From: Azoarcus sp.
GTDB taxonomy: Bacteria; Pseudomonadota; Gammaproteobacteria; Burkholderiales; Rhodocyclaceae
Reading direction: 5' to 3'
Assembly (NCBI GenBank): GCA_030656215.1
Contig: JAUSOD010000098.1
Location: 1 to 35,944 of the forward strand
Length of the DNA: 35,944 bases
The translations under genes were made by a program, and so were the position numbers. Below, piece by piece: positions 1-7,584 of this stretch. The notes under the pieces are model-generated. The model saw nothing but the letters and a program-made list of their open reading frames with translations, did no database searches and was not told where the DNA came from. The first letter of the stretch is position 1, and every line of letters begins with the position of its first letter.

Positions 1-434
1 TTCATTCGTGGGCACGAATTTGGGTGCCCGCTCCGGACACCGATCGTCAGGGATCGCTAGGCGAAGGGCAAGACGGTATTGGGCGGACGCTTACCATGAA
101 GTTGCACCGGGGCCTCAACATGCCAACCACGACTTTGAATAACGGCAGATTACTGGCGAGCGAACTGAGCGACAATTCAACGAGGCTCGCAACGACCTCC
201 TAGCCTTACCCGCCCCCTGTTTCCGCACTACCAACCTGGGCCTGAGCCCTTGACGGTCTAGTCGCCCGCTTTCGTAGGTACCGCAGCGCGTACAGGCTAA
301 AACCTTAACACTTCTTAACACTGTCGCCGTGCAAGCGTGTGCCTTGGTGGAAGACGGCTTGGTAGCGTCGGCTTGAAACCTCAACATCTTTCAACAGCTG
401 CGGCGTCGAAAGGGGGTGGCGTTTCGCGCCACCC
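1..434. other. Non-coding left edge with short repeats
   Basis: No convincing gene is visible. A perfect dyad lies at 4-19 (7-base arms ATTCGTG and CACGAAT, 2-base spacer). A motif of paired TTAACAC-like half-sites at about 300-331 recurs in diverged form (TCAACA pairs) at about 376-406. An 8-bp hairpin (GGGTGGCG, loop TTTCG, CGCCACCC) at 414-434 has no T-tract after it. The stretch sits just outside the broken hsdM remnant, so it may be debris of the same island or its boundary. Confidence 0.5.
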
Positions 435-716
435 TTGCAGTGTCATCCTCGTGTGTGCGGACTACCGCACGCACCGGACGCGTGGATCGATCACGACAAG
501 ACCAAGGTTGGCTACGAAATTCCGTTCAACCGGCATTTCTACGTTTTCGAGCCGCCACGTCCGCTGGCCGAGATTGACGCGGATCTCAAGCGCGCCACCG
601 ACCGCATCAAGCAGATGATCGAGGGTCTGGCTGGATGGACACCTTGCCGGAACCCAGCTTCGACGAAGTCGTCACCCTCATCCACACCGCCCGCCAGCGC
701 GCCACGCAGGCAGTGA
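435..716 (+). pseudogene. HsdM (type I methyltransferase) C-terminal remnant
   Basis: From about base 465 the frame reads like the extreme C-terminus of the N6-adenine methyltransferase subunit of type I restriction-modification systems. It has a PDAWID segment, then GYEIPFNRHFYVFEPPRPL and a charged helix ending in MIEGLAG. That is roughly 55 residues of a subunit normally near 500 or more, so the catalytic NPPF region and SAM-binding domain are gone. The frame does not stop at the ATG of the next gene (635) but runs on to 716 without further resemblance. The family call rests on motif recognition only. The residues before PDAWID (435-464) look unrelated, which places the deletion junction there. 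Confidence 0.65.
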
Positions 717-1288
717 ATGCCGCGTTGATCGAACTCTACTGGCAGGTCGGGGCCATCATCAGCCGCAAGATCGCCTCTGCCGAATGGGGCGACGGCGTGG
801 TCACCCAACTGGCCGCACACATCGTGCACACGCAGCCGGGGCTACGCGGTTTTACGCGTCCCAATCTTTTCCGCATGCGGCAGTTCTACGAAGCCTATCG
901 CGACGATGCAAAAGTCTCGGCACTGCTGAGACAATTGCTGTGGGCGCATAACATCATCACCCTCAGCCAGAGCAAACGCCAGGAGGAGCGCGACTTCTAC
1001 CTGCGTATGGCGATTCAGGAAAAGTGGAGTAGCCGCGAACTGGAGCGCCAGTTCAAGGCTACGCTGTTCGTGCGCGCCGTGCTCAATCCGGCAAAAGTGT
1101 CAGCAGTGGTGACACAAATGCACCCCGAGGCGTTGAGCGTCTTTCGCGACGCCTACATGGTCGAATTTCTCGACCTGCCCGAGGAGAGCACGAGGGGGTG
1201 GACCTGTCATCGCTCGCGCTCACGCACTACACGCTCAAGGATCTGGGTGCGCGCACGCCCGCACTCGACGAGATCATCGCGCGCGTGA
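635..1288 (+). pseudogene. DUF1016 (YhcG-like) nuclease gene, truncated after N-terminal domain
   Basis: Residues 1 to about 183 match the DUF1016 N-terminal helical domain: an early ELYWQVG segment, then GFTRPNLFRMRQFYEAY, and LLWAHNIITL further on. This domain normally precedes a C-terminal PDDEXK nuclease in proteins of about 350 residues. Here the reading frame ends its homology at the linker FLDLPEE (about 1183) and continues in the wrong frame over an hsdR tail to 1288, so the nuclease domain is missing. DUF1016 genes are commonly passengers in type I restriction loci, which fits the hsdM remnant upstream and the hsdR remnant downstream. The ATG at 635 lies within the 3' run of the hsdM frame. 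A truncated product could still be made, but nuclease activity is not expected. Confidence 0.7.
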
Positions 1289-1596
1289 ATGAGCTCTTCG
1301 AGGGCGACCTCACCCCCGGCGACAAACTGCTCTACGTGAATAACGCAATTAAGGGCAAGTTGCTCGAATGCGAGACGCTGATCGAGCAGGCAGTCAACAA
1401 CACCAAGGAGCAGTTCTCCAACTCGCCCGATCTCGACGCCCGCATCATGGATGCGGCCATGGATGCGCTCGCGTCATTCACCCACATGAGTAAGCAGGCG
1501 CTGGAGTCGGCAAGAATCCGGGCCGAGATCAAGGCGATCCTGATGGGGCCGGGCAAGCTGTACGAGATGCTGCGCGAGCGGGCGGTGACGGAATAG
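1186..1596 (+). pseudogene. HsdR (type I restriction endonuclease) C-terminal remnant
   Basis: The frame opens with EHEGVDLSSLALTHYTLKDL and continues through NELFEGDLTPGDKLLYVNN, IKGKLLECETLIEQA and NTKEQFSNSPDL to a TAG at 1594-1596. This is the helical C-terminal domain of the HsdR motor/nuclease subunit, about 136 residues of a protein that normally exceeds 900. The nuclease and SF2 helicase domains are absent. A GTG at 1198 could in principle start translation but no convincing ribosome-binding site precedes it. The join to the DUF1016 remnant lies at about 1180-1190 and changes frame, so one deletion probably removed the nuclease half of DUF1016, hsdS if it lay here, and most of hsdR. 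Confidence 0.7.
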
Positions 1597-1950
1597 GCCG
1601 TCACCGCCCGCTGGCCGAGTATCAATGCGCAAACGGATGAAGGGGCGGCGACTCAGTGGCTGGGCGTCGGGCGCCTTCGGGGTTTGCGGCTTTGCTGCGG
1701 GAGCGTGGCCCCCCCTGAGTCAGACGCTGGCGGTCGCAGCACAAGCTACGAGCTTGCAGAACCCTGGACAGGGCTCTGCGATAGCGGCTGAAGCAGGCCG
1801 TCGCGACCGAAAAAGTCTGCGGGAATCGACCTACAGGCAATTCAGTTTGACCTGACAGCGGCTTGCCTGCGGGATTCCTATGATCAAGCCAGGTCCCGGC
1901 AATGCTGCCGTGTGCGTACCGAACTTTTTCATTCATGAAGGAAAGCCATC
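1597..1950. other. Intergenic region upstream of the Crp/Fnr gene
   Basis: I find no supportable gene here; the open frames on both strands look like random GC-rich frames. There is an inverted repeat CAGGCAA...TTGCCTG within about 1830-1875 and a near-repeat of GCGGGAATC/GCGGGATTC in the same area. The final 20 bases carry the ribosome-binding site of the Crp/Fnr gene (GAAGGAAAG). The region presumably also holds that gene's promoter, which I cannot place. Confidence 0.4.
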
Positions 1951-2688
1951 ATGCCCCAGCTACTTCACGACGTCCGCCAGAACCACCTGCTCGCCGCCTT
2001 GCCGGCAAAGGCCTTCGCCCACCTGATGCGGCATCTGGAACGGGTCGCGTTGCCGCTTGGTCACGTTCTTCACGAGTCCGGCGTTCCGATGAGTCACGTC
2101 TACTTCCCGACCACTGCCATTGTCTCCCTCCTCTACTTCATGGAGGACGGCGCCTCGGCCGAGATCGCTGTGGTCGGCAACGAGGGTATGGTCGGGATCT
2201 CGCAGTTCATGGGCGGTGCAACCATGCCCAGTCAGGCCATCGTGCACAGCGCCGGCAACGCTTACCGGCTGAAGGCGCCATTATTAATAGATGAGTTCGA
2301 CCGCTCCGGGGGACGCCGTGCCGGTGTATTGCACCATCTCTTGCTGCGATACACGCAGACCTTGCTGACCCAGATGGCCCAGACGGCGGCCTGCAACCGC
2401 CACCATTCTCTCGACCAGCGCCTGTGCCGCAGGCTGCTTCTGAGCCTCGACCGCCAGCAGTCGAACGAACTGACCATGACCCAGGAGCTCATCGCCACCA
2501 TGCTCGGCGTTCGTCGCGAGGGGGTCACGGCGGCCGCTGGCAATCTGCAGAAGGCCGGTCTGATCGAGTATCACCGTGGGCACATTACCGTGCTTGACCG
2601 GGAGGGACTGGAGGCGCGGGTCTGCGAATGTTATGCGGTGGTCAGGGACGAGTCCGATCGCCTGCTCCCCGAGGCATGCGCTGCGTGA
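1951..2688 (+). CDS. Crp/Fnr family transcriptional regulator
   Basis: The 245-residue protein has the two-domain layout of the Crp/Fnr family. Residues about 20-130 form a cyclic-nucleotide-binding-like beta-roll (EIAVVGNEGMVGI is the characteristic turn), followed by a long dimerisation helix. A winged helix-turn-helix at about 175-215 (TMTQELIATMLGVRREGVT, then LQKAGLIEYHRGHITV) completes it. There is no N-terminal cysteine cluster of the FNR type, so oxygen sensing through an iron-sulfur cluster is not indicated, and the ligand cannot be told. The start has a ribosome-binding site GAAGGAAAG. The gene stands alone, with the restriction-island remnants before it and a 279-base gap after it, so its targets are unknown. 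Nothing ties it to the cupin operon. Confidence 0.85.
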   Translation: MPQLLHDVRQNHLLAALPAKAFAHLMRHLERVALPLGHVLHESGVPMSHVYFPTTAIVSLLYFMEDGASAEIAVVGNEGMVGISQFMGGATMPSQAIVHSAGNAYRLKAPLLIDEFDRSGGRRAGVLHHLLLRYTQTLLTQMAQTAACNRHHSLDQRLCRRLLLSLDRQQSNELTMTQELIATMLGVRREGVTAAAGNLQKAGLIEYHRGHITVLDREGLEARVCECYAVVRDESDRLLPEACAA

Positions 2689-2967
2689 CCACCCGCCAGT
2701 AAGCCTTGCCGATCCGGCACAGCACCGGCGGCAACTGCAGGGCGGGACGCCCTATTCGCAGTCGAGCCAGCCGCCGCGAATCCTTCTCCGGAATCAATCC
2801 GTGGTCCACGTTTCGCGCGCGATTTCCACCTACGGCTGCGACTTCACAAAACGGCTCAAGCCCTTGATGATGTATCCCGCGCCTCTCAGGCCGGTCAAGC
2901 TCGGCGGCGTGCCGGGGTCGATCGCCGAGCTGACGGCCTGAACGGCTTTTCGGCGCAGCCCGATCGG

Positions 2968-3453
2968 TCAGCGATGCACGGCTTCCGCAACACCGTCGCG
3001 GCCCGCCATCTCAAGCATGACTTTGTAGTCCACGATGCCGGCCACCGAGCCATCCGGCGCCAGCCCCACGATCGGGCCCTCGAACACGCAGAACAGCACG
3101 CAGCCGCCCGCCGTACGCGGCTGGTGGATGTCGCCGGCGGGCTCGAACATATAGTCGCCAGGCCGGCCGATATCGGCCTCCTCGTAACAGATGTCGCCCT
3201 CGAGCACGATCACCTCGATCGCGCCGAGATGATGATGCACTGGCGCCTCCACGCCTGGCATCACCTTCAGCATGCAGGTGAAGCCGCCGCTGCGGCGATT
3301 GACGCTGAGCAGCTTGTACTGCACCCCCTCCATCACCCATGGCCGCCACGGAATCGGGTCGAGTTTCTGGAATTTCGGATACGGCAGGGTGATCTTCTCG
3401 CGTGCGCCAGCATGGGATTTCTGGCTTTCCGCACTACACAACAATGCACTCAT
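2968..3453 (-). CDS. Cupin protein, 2,4'-dihydroxyacetophenone-dioxygenase-like
   Basis: A 161-residue single-domain cupin. The core has HHHLGAIEVIVLEGDICYEE (first cupin motif, His cluster and Glu) and later a DIHQP segment (second motif His), enough to bind one metal ion. The IPWRPWVMEG opening is shared with the paralogue encoded on the opposite strand at 3762-4250, and both resemble the ChrR-like/2,4'-dihydroxyacetophenone dioxygenase group. I chose the ATG at 3453 because AAAGGAGA lies just upstream; the frame is open further upstream (to 3543) but without a comparable site. The real substrate is unknown: the family includes C-C-cleaving dioxygenases as well as non-enzymatic sensors. It is transcribed divergently from the transport operon and probably shares its control region. 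Confidence 0.8.
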   Translation of the reverse strand: MSALLCSAESQKSHAGAREKITLPYPKFQKLDPIPWRPWVMEGVQYKLLSVNRRSGGFTCMLKVMPGVEAPVHHHLGAIEVIVLEGDICYEEADIGRPGDYMFEPAGDIHQPRTAGGCVLFCVFEGPIVGLAPDGSVAGIVDYKVMLEMAGRDGVAEAVHR

Positions 3454-3761
3454 CAAGGGTCTCCTTTGGTCTGTTGGCGTCCTGCGATGCCCGTTCGGCG
3501 GCATCTCGCAGGCCGCACAGGTATCGATACTAGGTCGGACCACGCGCAGATTTTGACCCTGCGGGAAATCACCGCGACTACTCCAAAACCTCGATAAAAC
3601 AACAGTTCCACGCCCCAGCTGCGGCCAATTTCAAAAAAGTGGCGGTCTTGTCGGGATATCGCTCAGATTACCGCCCCCCTGTGTTTGTGCGGCGCACACC
3701 CCGCTAGATTGCGCCTCACCGGTCGACCGGCCGGTCAACGATAAACACAGGAGACAGACCC
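3454..3761. promoter_or_regulatory. Divergent control region between the two cupin genes
   Basis: This 308-base non-coding stretch must carry promoters for both divergent cupin genes. For the rightward operon a TAGATT at 3705-3710 is a possible -10 box, without a good -35. Just downstream, 3719-3736 carries two overlapping perfect 12-base palindromes. Placing the promoters is inference. Confidence 0.45.
3719..3736. promoter_or_regulatory. Overlapping palindromes, candidate repressor operator
   Basis: CCGGTCGACCGG (3719-3730) and GACCGGCCGGTC (3725-3736) are each perfect 12-base palindromes sharing six bases. They lie between a possible -10 box and the ribosome-binding site of the cupin that starts the operon, a position where a bound dimer would block transcription. 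Short GC-rich palindromes built on ACCGGT are common among TetR-family operators. No TetR gene is in this window, so the binding protein is unknown. Confidence 0.4.
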
Positions 3762-4250
3762 ATGACCGCAGCCGTACTCAGCCCGGCCTCGACCCCAAAC
3801 GCCCCCCTCAGCCACCGCACCGGCAAGGATTTCGTCAATCTCGCCGCGATCCCGTGGACACCTTGGGTCATGGACGGAACCCACTTCAAGCTCCTCGCGA
3901 TCAACGAGCTTTCGGGCGGCTTCTCGATGCTGCTCAAGGTCGAGCCCGGCGTCCAGGCACCGGTGCACGGTCACCTCGGCTCGGCCGAGGCCTATCTGGT
4001 GGAAGGCGGCTTCTACTACGAGGAAGACGATCCAGGCTACGCCGGCGACTACACCTACGAGCGCGGCGGCTCGGTGCACCAGCCGGTCTCACCACAAGGC
4101 TGCGTGATGTTCGCCGTCACCCACGGCCCGCTGGCCGGCTGCAATCCCGACGGCTCGGTATCGGCCGTGGTCGATTGCCGGCTGATGCTGCAACTGGCCC
4201 AGGCCAACGCCGCCGCGGACCACGTCGTACAACTGGTCTCCGGTCGCTGA
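3762..4250 (+). CDS. Cupin protein, first gene of the envelope transport operon
   Basis: A 162-residue single-domain cupin, paralogous to the divergent one: shared IPWTPWVMDG opening, then PVHGHLGSAEAYLVEGGFYYEE (metal-binding His/Glu motif) and SVHQPV (second motif). The start is preceded by CAGGAGACAG. The stop is followed after 40 bases by the DUF1302 gene, so it is very likely the first gene of the operon that runs to 11991. The family includes 2,4'-dihydroxyacetophenone dioxygenase and ChrR-type sensor cupins. The context of transporter plus dehydrogenase favours an enzyme acting on an aromatic or ketone substrate, but a ligand-sensing role is equally open. No signal peptide, so cytoplasmic. 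Confidence 0.8.
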   Translation: MTAAVLSPASTPNAPLSHRTGKDFVNLAAIPWTPWVMDGTHFKLLAINELSGGFSMLLKVEPGVQAPVHGHLGSAEAYLVEGGFYYEEDDPGYAGDYTYERGGSVHQPVSPQGCVMFAVTHGPLAGCNPDGSVSAVVDCRLMLQLAQANAAADHVVQLVSGR

Positions 4251-4290
4251 GCCCACAGCCCGACACACCCCCCTCGACATGGAGGAACAC

Positions 4291-6156
4291 ATGAACGCAC
4301 GACATCATAGCCCCGGATTTCGCCGCGCCTGTCTGGCGGTGGCAGTGGCCGCGCTGGGGCAATCGGCCCACGCGGGCGACTTCGAACTCAGCGACGAACT
4401 GAACGGCACCTGGACCCTCAACGCCAGCCTCGGCACCAATGTGCGCATGCAGGGCCGCGACCCGGCGCTTACCTCGTACGGCAATGCCGACCACAACGGC
4501 GGCAGGCCCGGAACGGGCGGCGGCAGCACCGACGACGGTGACCTCAACTTCGACCGCCACGACGTCACCTCGACCACGCTCAAGCTGGTGGGCGACATCG
4601 AACTGCGCTACCGCAACTACGGCGCACTCGTGCGGGCCAAGGCCTGGCACGACTTCACCCTGAGCAACAAGAAGGTCGACCATGGCCACTTCGACAACGC
4701 TTACGTACCCGGCCAGCGCCTCAACGACGATCACTACGACGACGCCGCCAAGTTTACCGGAGCCGAGATCCTCGATGCCTTCATCTACGGCGACTGGGAA
4801 CTGGGCGACAAGGCCCGCCTGAACATGCGTCTCGGTAATCAGGTGTTGAATTGGGGCGAGAGCATCTTCATCCAGGGCGTCAACGTGGTGAATCCGGTCG
4901 ACGTGCCCGCCGCTCGCCGCGCTGGCGCACAGGTGCGTGAAATCCTGCTGCCGGTGCCACTACTGTCCGGCAACCTCGGTCTGCCCGGCGGCGTCAGCCT
5001 GGAAGCCTTCTACCAGTTGAAGTGGAAAAAGACGGTGATCGACGGTTGCGGCACCTTCTTCTCACCGGCCGACGTCATCAACTGCGGCGGCTCACAGTTC
5101 GGCCCCGACGCATTCTCAGACCGCGAGCAATACGAAGGCATTCCCGCGCTGGGCGGCCTCAACGTGCGTTCCCTGCGGCTCGACGACGAGAAGCCGTCCG
5201 ACGCCGGCCAGTACGGCCTCGCCCTGCACTGGCTGGAGCCCGCTACCGAGACCGACATCGGCCTCTACTACATCAACTACCATACCCGCACGCCCTTCCT
5301 CACCCTGTCCAGCATCCCCTCCGAGCCCAGTTCGCTGTACGGTACCGCCGCGCCGCTGTCCTACCGGCTCGACTATTCGGCCGAGGACATCAAGACCTTC
5401 GGCCTGAGCCTGTCGAACACCCTGGGCGGCGCCTCGGTGATGGCGGAACTGTCCTACACCCGCGACCTGCCGGTTCAGATCAACGGCGGCGACCTGGTGC
5501 AGTTCGGCATCTCCGGTGGGACCCAGGGCCCGCTGGTTGGCCATCGCAGCTACGACCCGGCCGGCGCCAACATCCGCGGCTACGACCGCATGGACAAGAT
5601 CCAGCTCCAGTTCGGTGCGATCAACGTGTTCAGCCAGGTGCTGGGCGCGCAGTCCCTGCTCGCGGTGGGCGAGGTCGGCCTCAGCTGGGTGCCCGACCTG
5701 CCCAACGCCAAGACCGGCGTGCGCTACGGCCGCGCCTTCACCTTCGGCACCGCCTGGCATCCGGGCTACACCAACCCGGCACTGTCGTCCCGCGACGGTT
5801 GCAACGCCGCCAACACTGCGGGCCAGGTCACCCCGGCCAACTGCTCGCAGGACGGCTTCGTCACCCCCTTCTCGTGGGGCTACCGCCTGCTCGGTGAACT
5901 GGAGTACCCCAACGCAGTCGCCGGCTGGACCGCCAAGCCACGCCTGTACTGGGCACACGACGTCAAGGGCAATGCCGCCGACGGCGCCTTCCTAGAGAAC
6001 CGCCGCACCCTGGGTACCGGCGTCGCGCTATCACGCCTGGCCGACGGCCGGCGGTGGACGGCAGACCTCGCCTACACCCGCTTCATCGACGGTTCGCGCT
6101 GGGACACCAACCGCGACAAAGACTTCCTCGCCGCCAGCCTCAGCGTGGCGTTCTAA
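4291..6156 (+). CDS. DUF1302 family outer-membrane protein
   Basis: A 621-residue protein with an N-terminal signal peptide (hydrophobic LAVAVAALGQ, predicted cleavage after SAHA). The long body is rich in alternating polar/aromatic strands and ends in LAASLSVAF, a terminal-Phe beta-strand typical of outer-membrane barrels. The layout and the AEILDAFIYGDWELG, RLGNQVLNWGES and NVVNPVDV segments are characteristic of DUF1302. I take the ATG at 4291 because GGAGGA sits four bases before it; an ATG at 4279 lies upstream of that site. DUF1302 genes are regularly found with DUF1329, YCF48-like and RND genes, as here, often in degraders of hydrophobic compounds. By position it should be the outer-membrane conduit of the system; the cargo is not known. 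Confidence 0.87.
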   Translation: MNARHHSPGFRRACLAVAVAALGQSAHAGDFELSDELNGTWTLNASLGTNVRMQGRDPALTSYGNADHNGGRPGTGGGSTDDGDLNFDRHDVTSTTLKLVGDIELRYRNYGALVRAKAWHDFTLSNKKVDHGHFDNAYVPGQRLNDDHYDDAAKFTGAEILDAFIYGDWELGDKARLNMRLGNQVLNWGESIFIQGVNVVNPVDVPAARRAGAQVREILLPVPLLSGNLGLPGGVSLEAFYQLKWKKTVIDGCGTFFSPADVINCGGSQFGPDAFSDREQYEGIPALGGLNVRSLRLDDEKPSDAGQYGLALHWLEPATETDIGLYYINYHTRTPFLTLSSIPSEPSSLYGTAAPLSYRLDYSAEDIKTFGLSLSNTLGGASVMAELSYTRDLPVQINGGDLVQFGISGGTQGPLVGHRSYDPAGANIRGYDRMDKIQLQFGAINVFSQVLGAQSLLAVGEVGLSWVPDLPNAKTGVRYGRAFTFGTAWHPGYTNPALSSRDGCNAANTAGQVTPANCSQDGFVTPFSWGYRLLGELEYPNAVAGWTAKPRLYWAHDVKGNAADGAFLENRRTLGTGVALSRLADGRRWTADLAYTRFIDGSRWDTNRDKDFLAASLSVAF

Positions 6157-6168
6157 GGAGAAACAAAC

Positions 6169-7521
6169 ATGACATCCCATCCCCGCCGCCGGCTTGCCGG
6201 CCTGGCCCTGCTGCTGCTCGCACTGCCCGCCCACGCCGCGATGACCGCGGACGAAGTCGCCCGCCTTGGCAAGGACCTCACCCCGGTCGGCGCCGAGCGC
6301 GCCGGCAACGCCGCCGGCACCATCCCGGCTTGGACCGGTGGCCTCACCAAGGCCCCCGCCAACTTCGACATCGACAAGGGCCACGCCCATCCCTTTGCCG
6401 ACGAAAAACCGCTTTACACGATCACCGCGCAGAACTGGGAGCAGCACAAGGAAATGCTGGCGCCGGGTCACGTCGCCATGCTCAAGCGCTACCCTGACAG
6501 CTTCCGCATGAACGTCTATCCCAGCCATCGCACCGCCGCCCTCACGCAGGCCGACTACGACCTGATCCGTCAGCAGGCCGGCAAAGTCAGCGTCACCGCG
6601 TCAGGCACCGGGCTGGAAAACTGGGCCGTCTCGCCGGTGCCCTTCCCCACCCCCAGGACCGGTCTGGAGGCGATCTGGAACCATCAGGTGCGTTCGCGCG
6701 CCGGCGGCATCGAACGCCGCCACCTGATCGGCGCGGTCAATCCCAACGGCAGCTTCAACGCCTACGGCGTAGACGAAAGCTGGATTTTCGCCCAGAACAT
6801 GGACCGCCAGGAGGACAACCGCTTCTGGTACTTCATGGCGCGGATGTACTCGCCCGCCGACGTCAGCGGAGAGGTGGTGATGGTGCATGAACCGCTCGAC
6901 GCCGCCCGCGACGGCCGGCTGGCCTGGGTGTACAACGCCGGCCTGCGGCGGGTGCGGCGCGCGCCGCAGATCATCTACGACTCGCCGGGCAGCTTCTCCG
7001 AAGGCACCCGTACCGAAGACGACTACGACATGTTCAACGGACCACCGGACCGCTATGACTGGAAGCTGGTGGGCAAGCGCGAGCTGCTGATCCCCTACAA
7101 CAGCTACGCCATCCACTCGAAGGCGCTCAAGGCCAGCGACATCGTCAAGCCACACCACCTCGAGCCCGCGCTCACCCGCTACGAACTGCACCGGGTGTGG
7201 GTGATCGAGGCTACGCTCAAGGAGGGCGCACGCCATATCTACGGCAAACGGACCTTCTACCTCGACGAGGACTCCTGGACCATCGCGGTGAAGGAGCAGT
7301 ACGACGGCCGCGGGCAGTTGTGGCGCGTCGGCGAGGCACAGCTGATGCAGTACTACGACCTGCCGCTGCCCTACTACGCCTTTGAAAACATGTACGACCT
7401 GCTCGACGGTCGCTACTACGTCGCCGGCCTCAGCAACGAGGAAAAGCCGTGGCGTTTCGGCGCCAAGGCACGGCGCGCCGACTTCGACCCCGACGCACTG
7501 CGCCGCAGCGGCACAAAATAA
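6169..7521 (+). CDS. DUF1329 family periplasmic protein (LolA/LolB-like fold)
   Basis: A 450-residue protein with a clear signal peptide (LAGLALLLLALPAHA, cleavage before AMTADEV). It has no lipobox cysteine, so it is a soluble periplasmic protein. Features typical of DUF1329 are the TPVGAERAGNAAGTIPAWTG opening of the mature part, NHQVRSR, LRRVRRAP, DDYDMFNGPPDRYDWKLVGKRE and the HRVWVIEATLK/YLDEDSW region. The family is related to lipoprotein-carrier folds that hold a lipid in a half-barrel. It starts 12 bases after the DUF1302 gene with AAGGAG overlapping that gene's stop, so the two are co-translated. The inferred role is to shuttle a hydrophobic molecule between the RND pump and the outer-membrane barrel. 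Confidence 0.87.
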   Translation: MTSHPRRRLAGLALLLLALPAHAAMTADEVARLGKDLTPVGAERAGNAAGTIPAWTGGLTKAPANFDIDKGHAHPFADEKPLYTITAQNWEQHKEMLAPGHVAMLKRYPDSFRMNVYPSHRTAALTQADYDLIRQQAGKVSVTASGTGLENWAVSPVPFPTPRTGLEAIWNHQVRSRAGGIERRHLIGAVNPNGSFNAYGVDESWIFAQNMDRQEDNRFWYFMARMYSPADVSGEVVMVHEPLDAARDGRLAWVYNAGLRRVRRAPQIIYDSPGSFSEGTRTEDDYDMFNGPPDRYDWKLVGKRELLIPYNSYAIHSKALKASDIVKPHHLEPALTRYELHRVWVIEATLKEGARHIYGKRTFYLDEDSWTIAVKEQYDGRGQLWRVGEAQLMQYYDLPLPYYAFENMYDLLDGRYYVAGLSNEEKPWRFGAKARRADFDPDALRRSGTK

Positions 7522-7584
7522 GAACCGACGGCCCGGGTGGTGCTGATCCAGCCGGCACCACCGAACCCCACAGGGACACCCGAC

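Noticed and set aside
414-434. Hairpin GGGTGGCG/CGCCACCC as a terminator
   Set aside because: No T-tract and no gene upstream within the window; kept only as part of the left-edge description.
2576-2941. Plus-strand frame after the Crp/Fnr gene
   Set aside because: It begins inside that gene in another frame, lacks a ribosome-binding site and shows no family resemblance; I treat 2689-2967 as non-coding.
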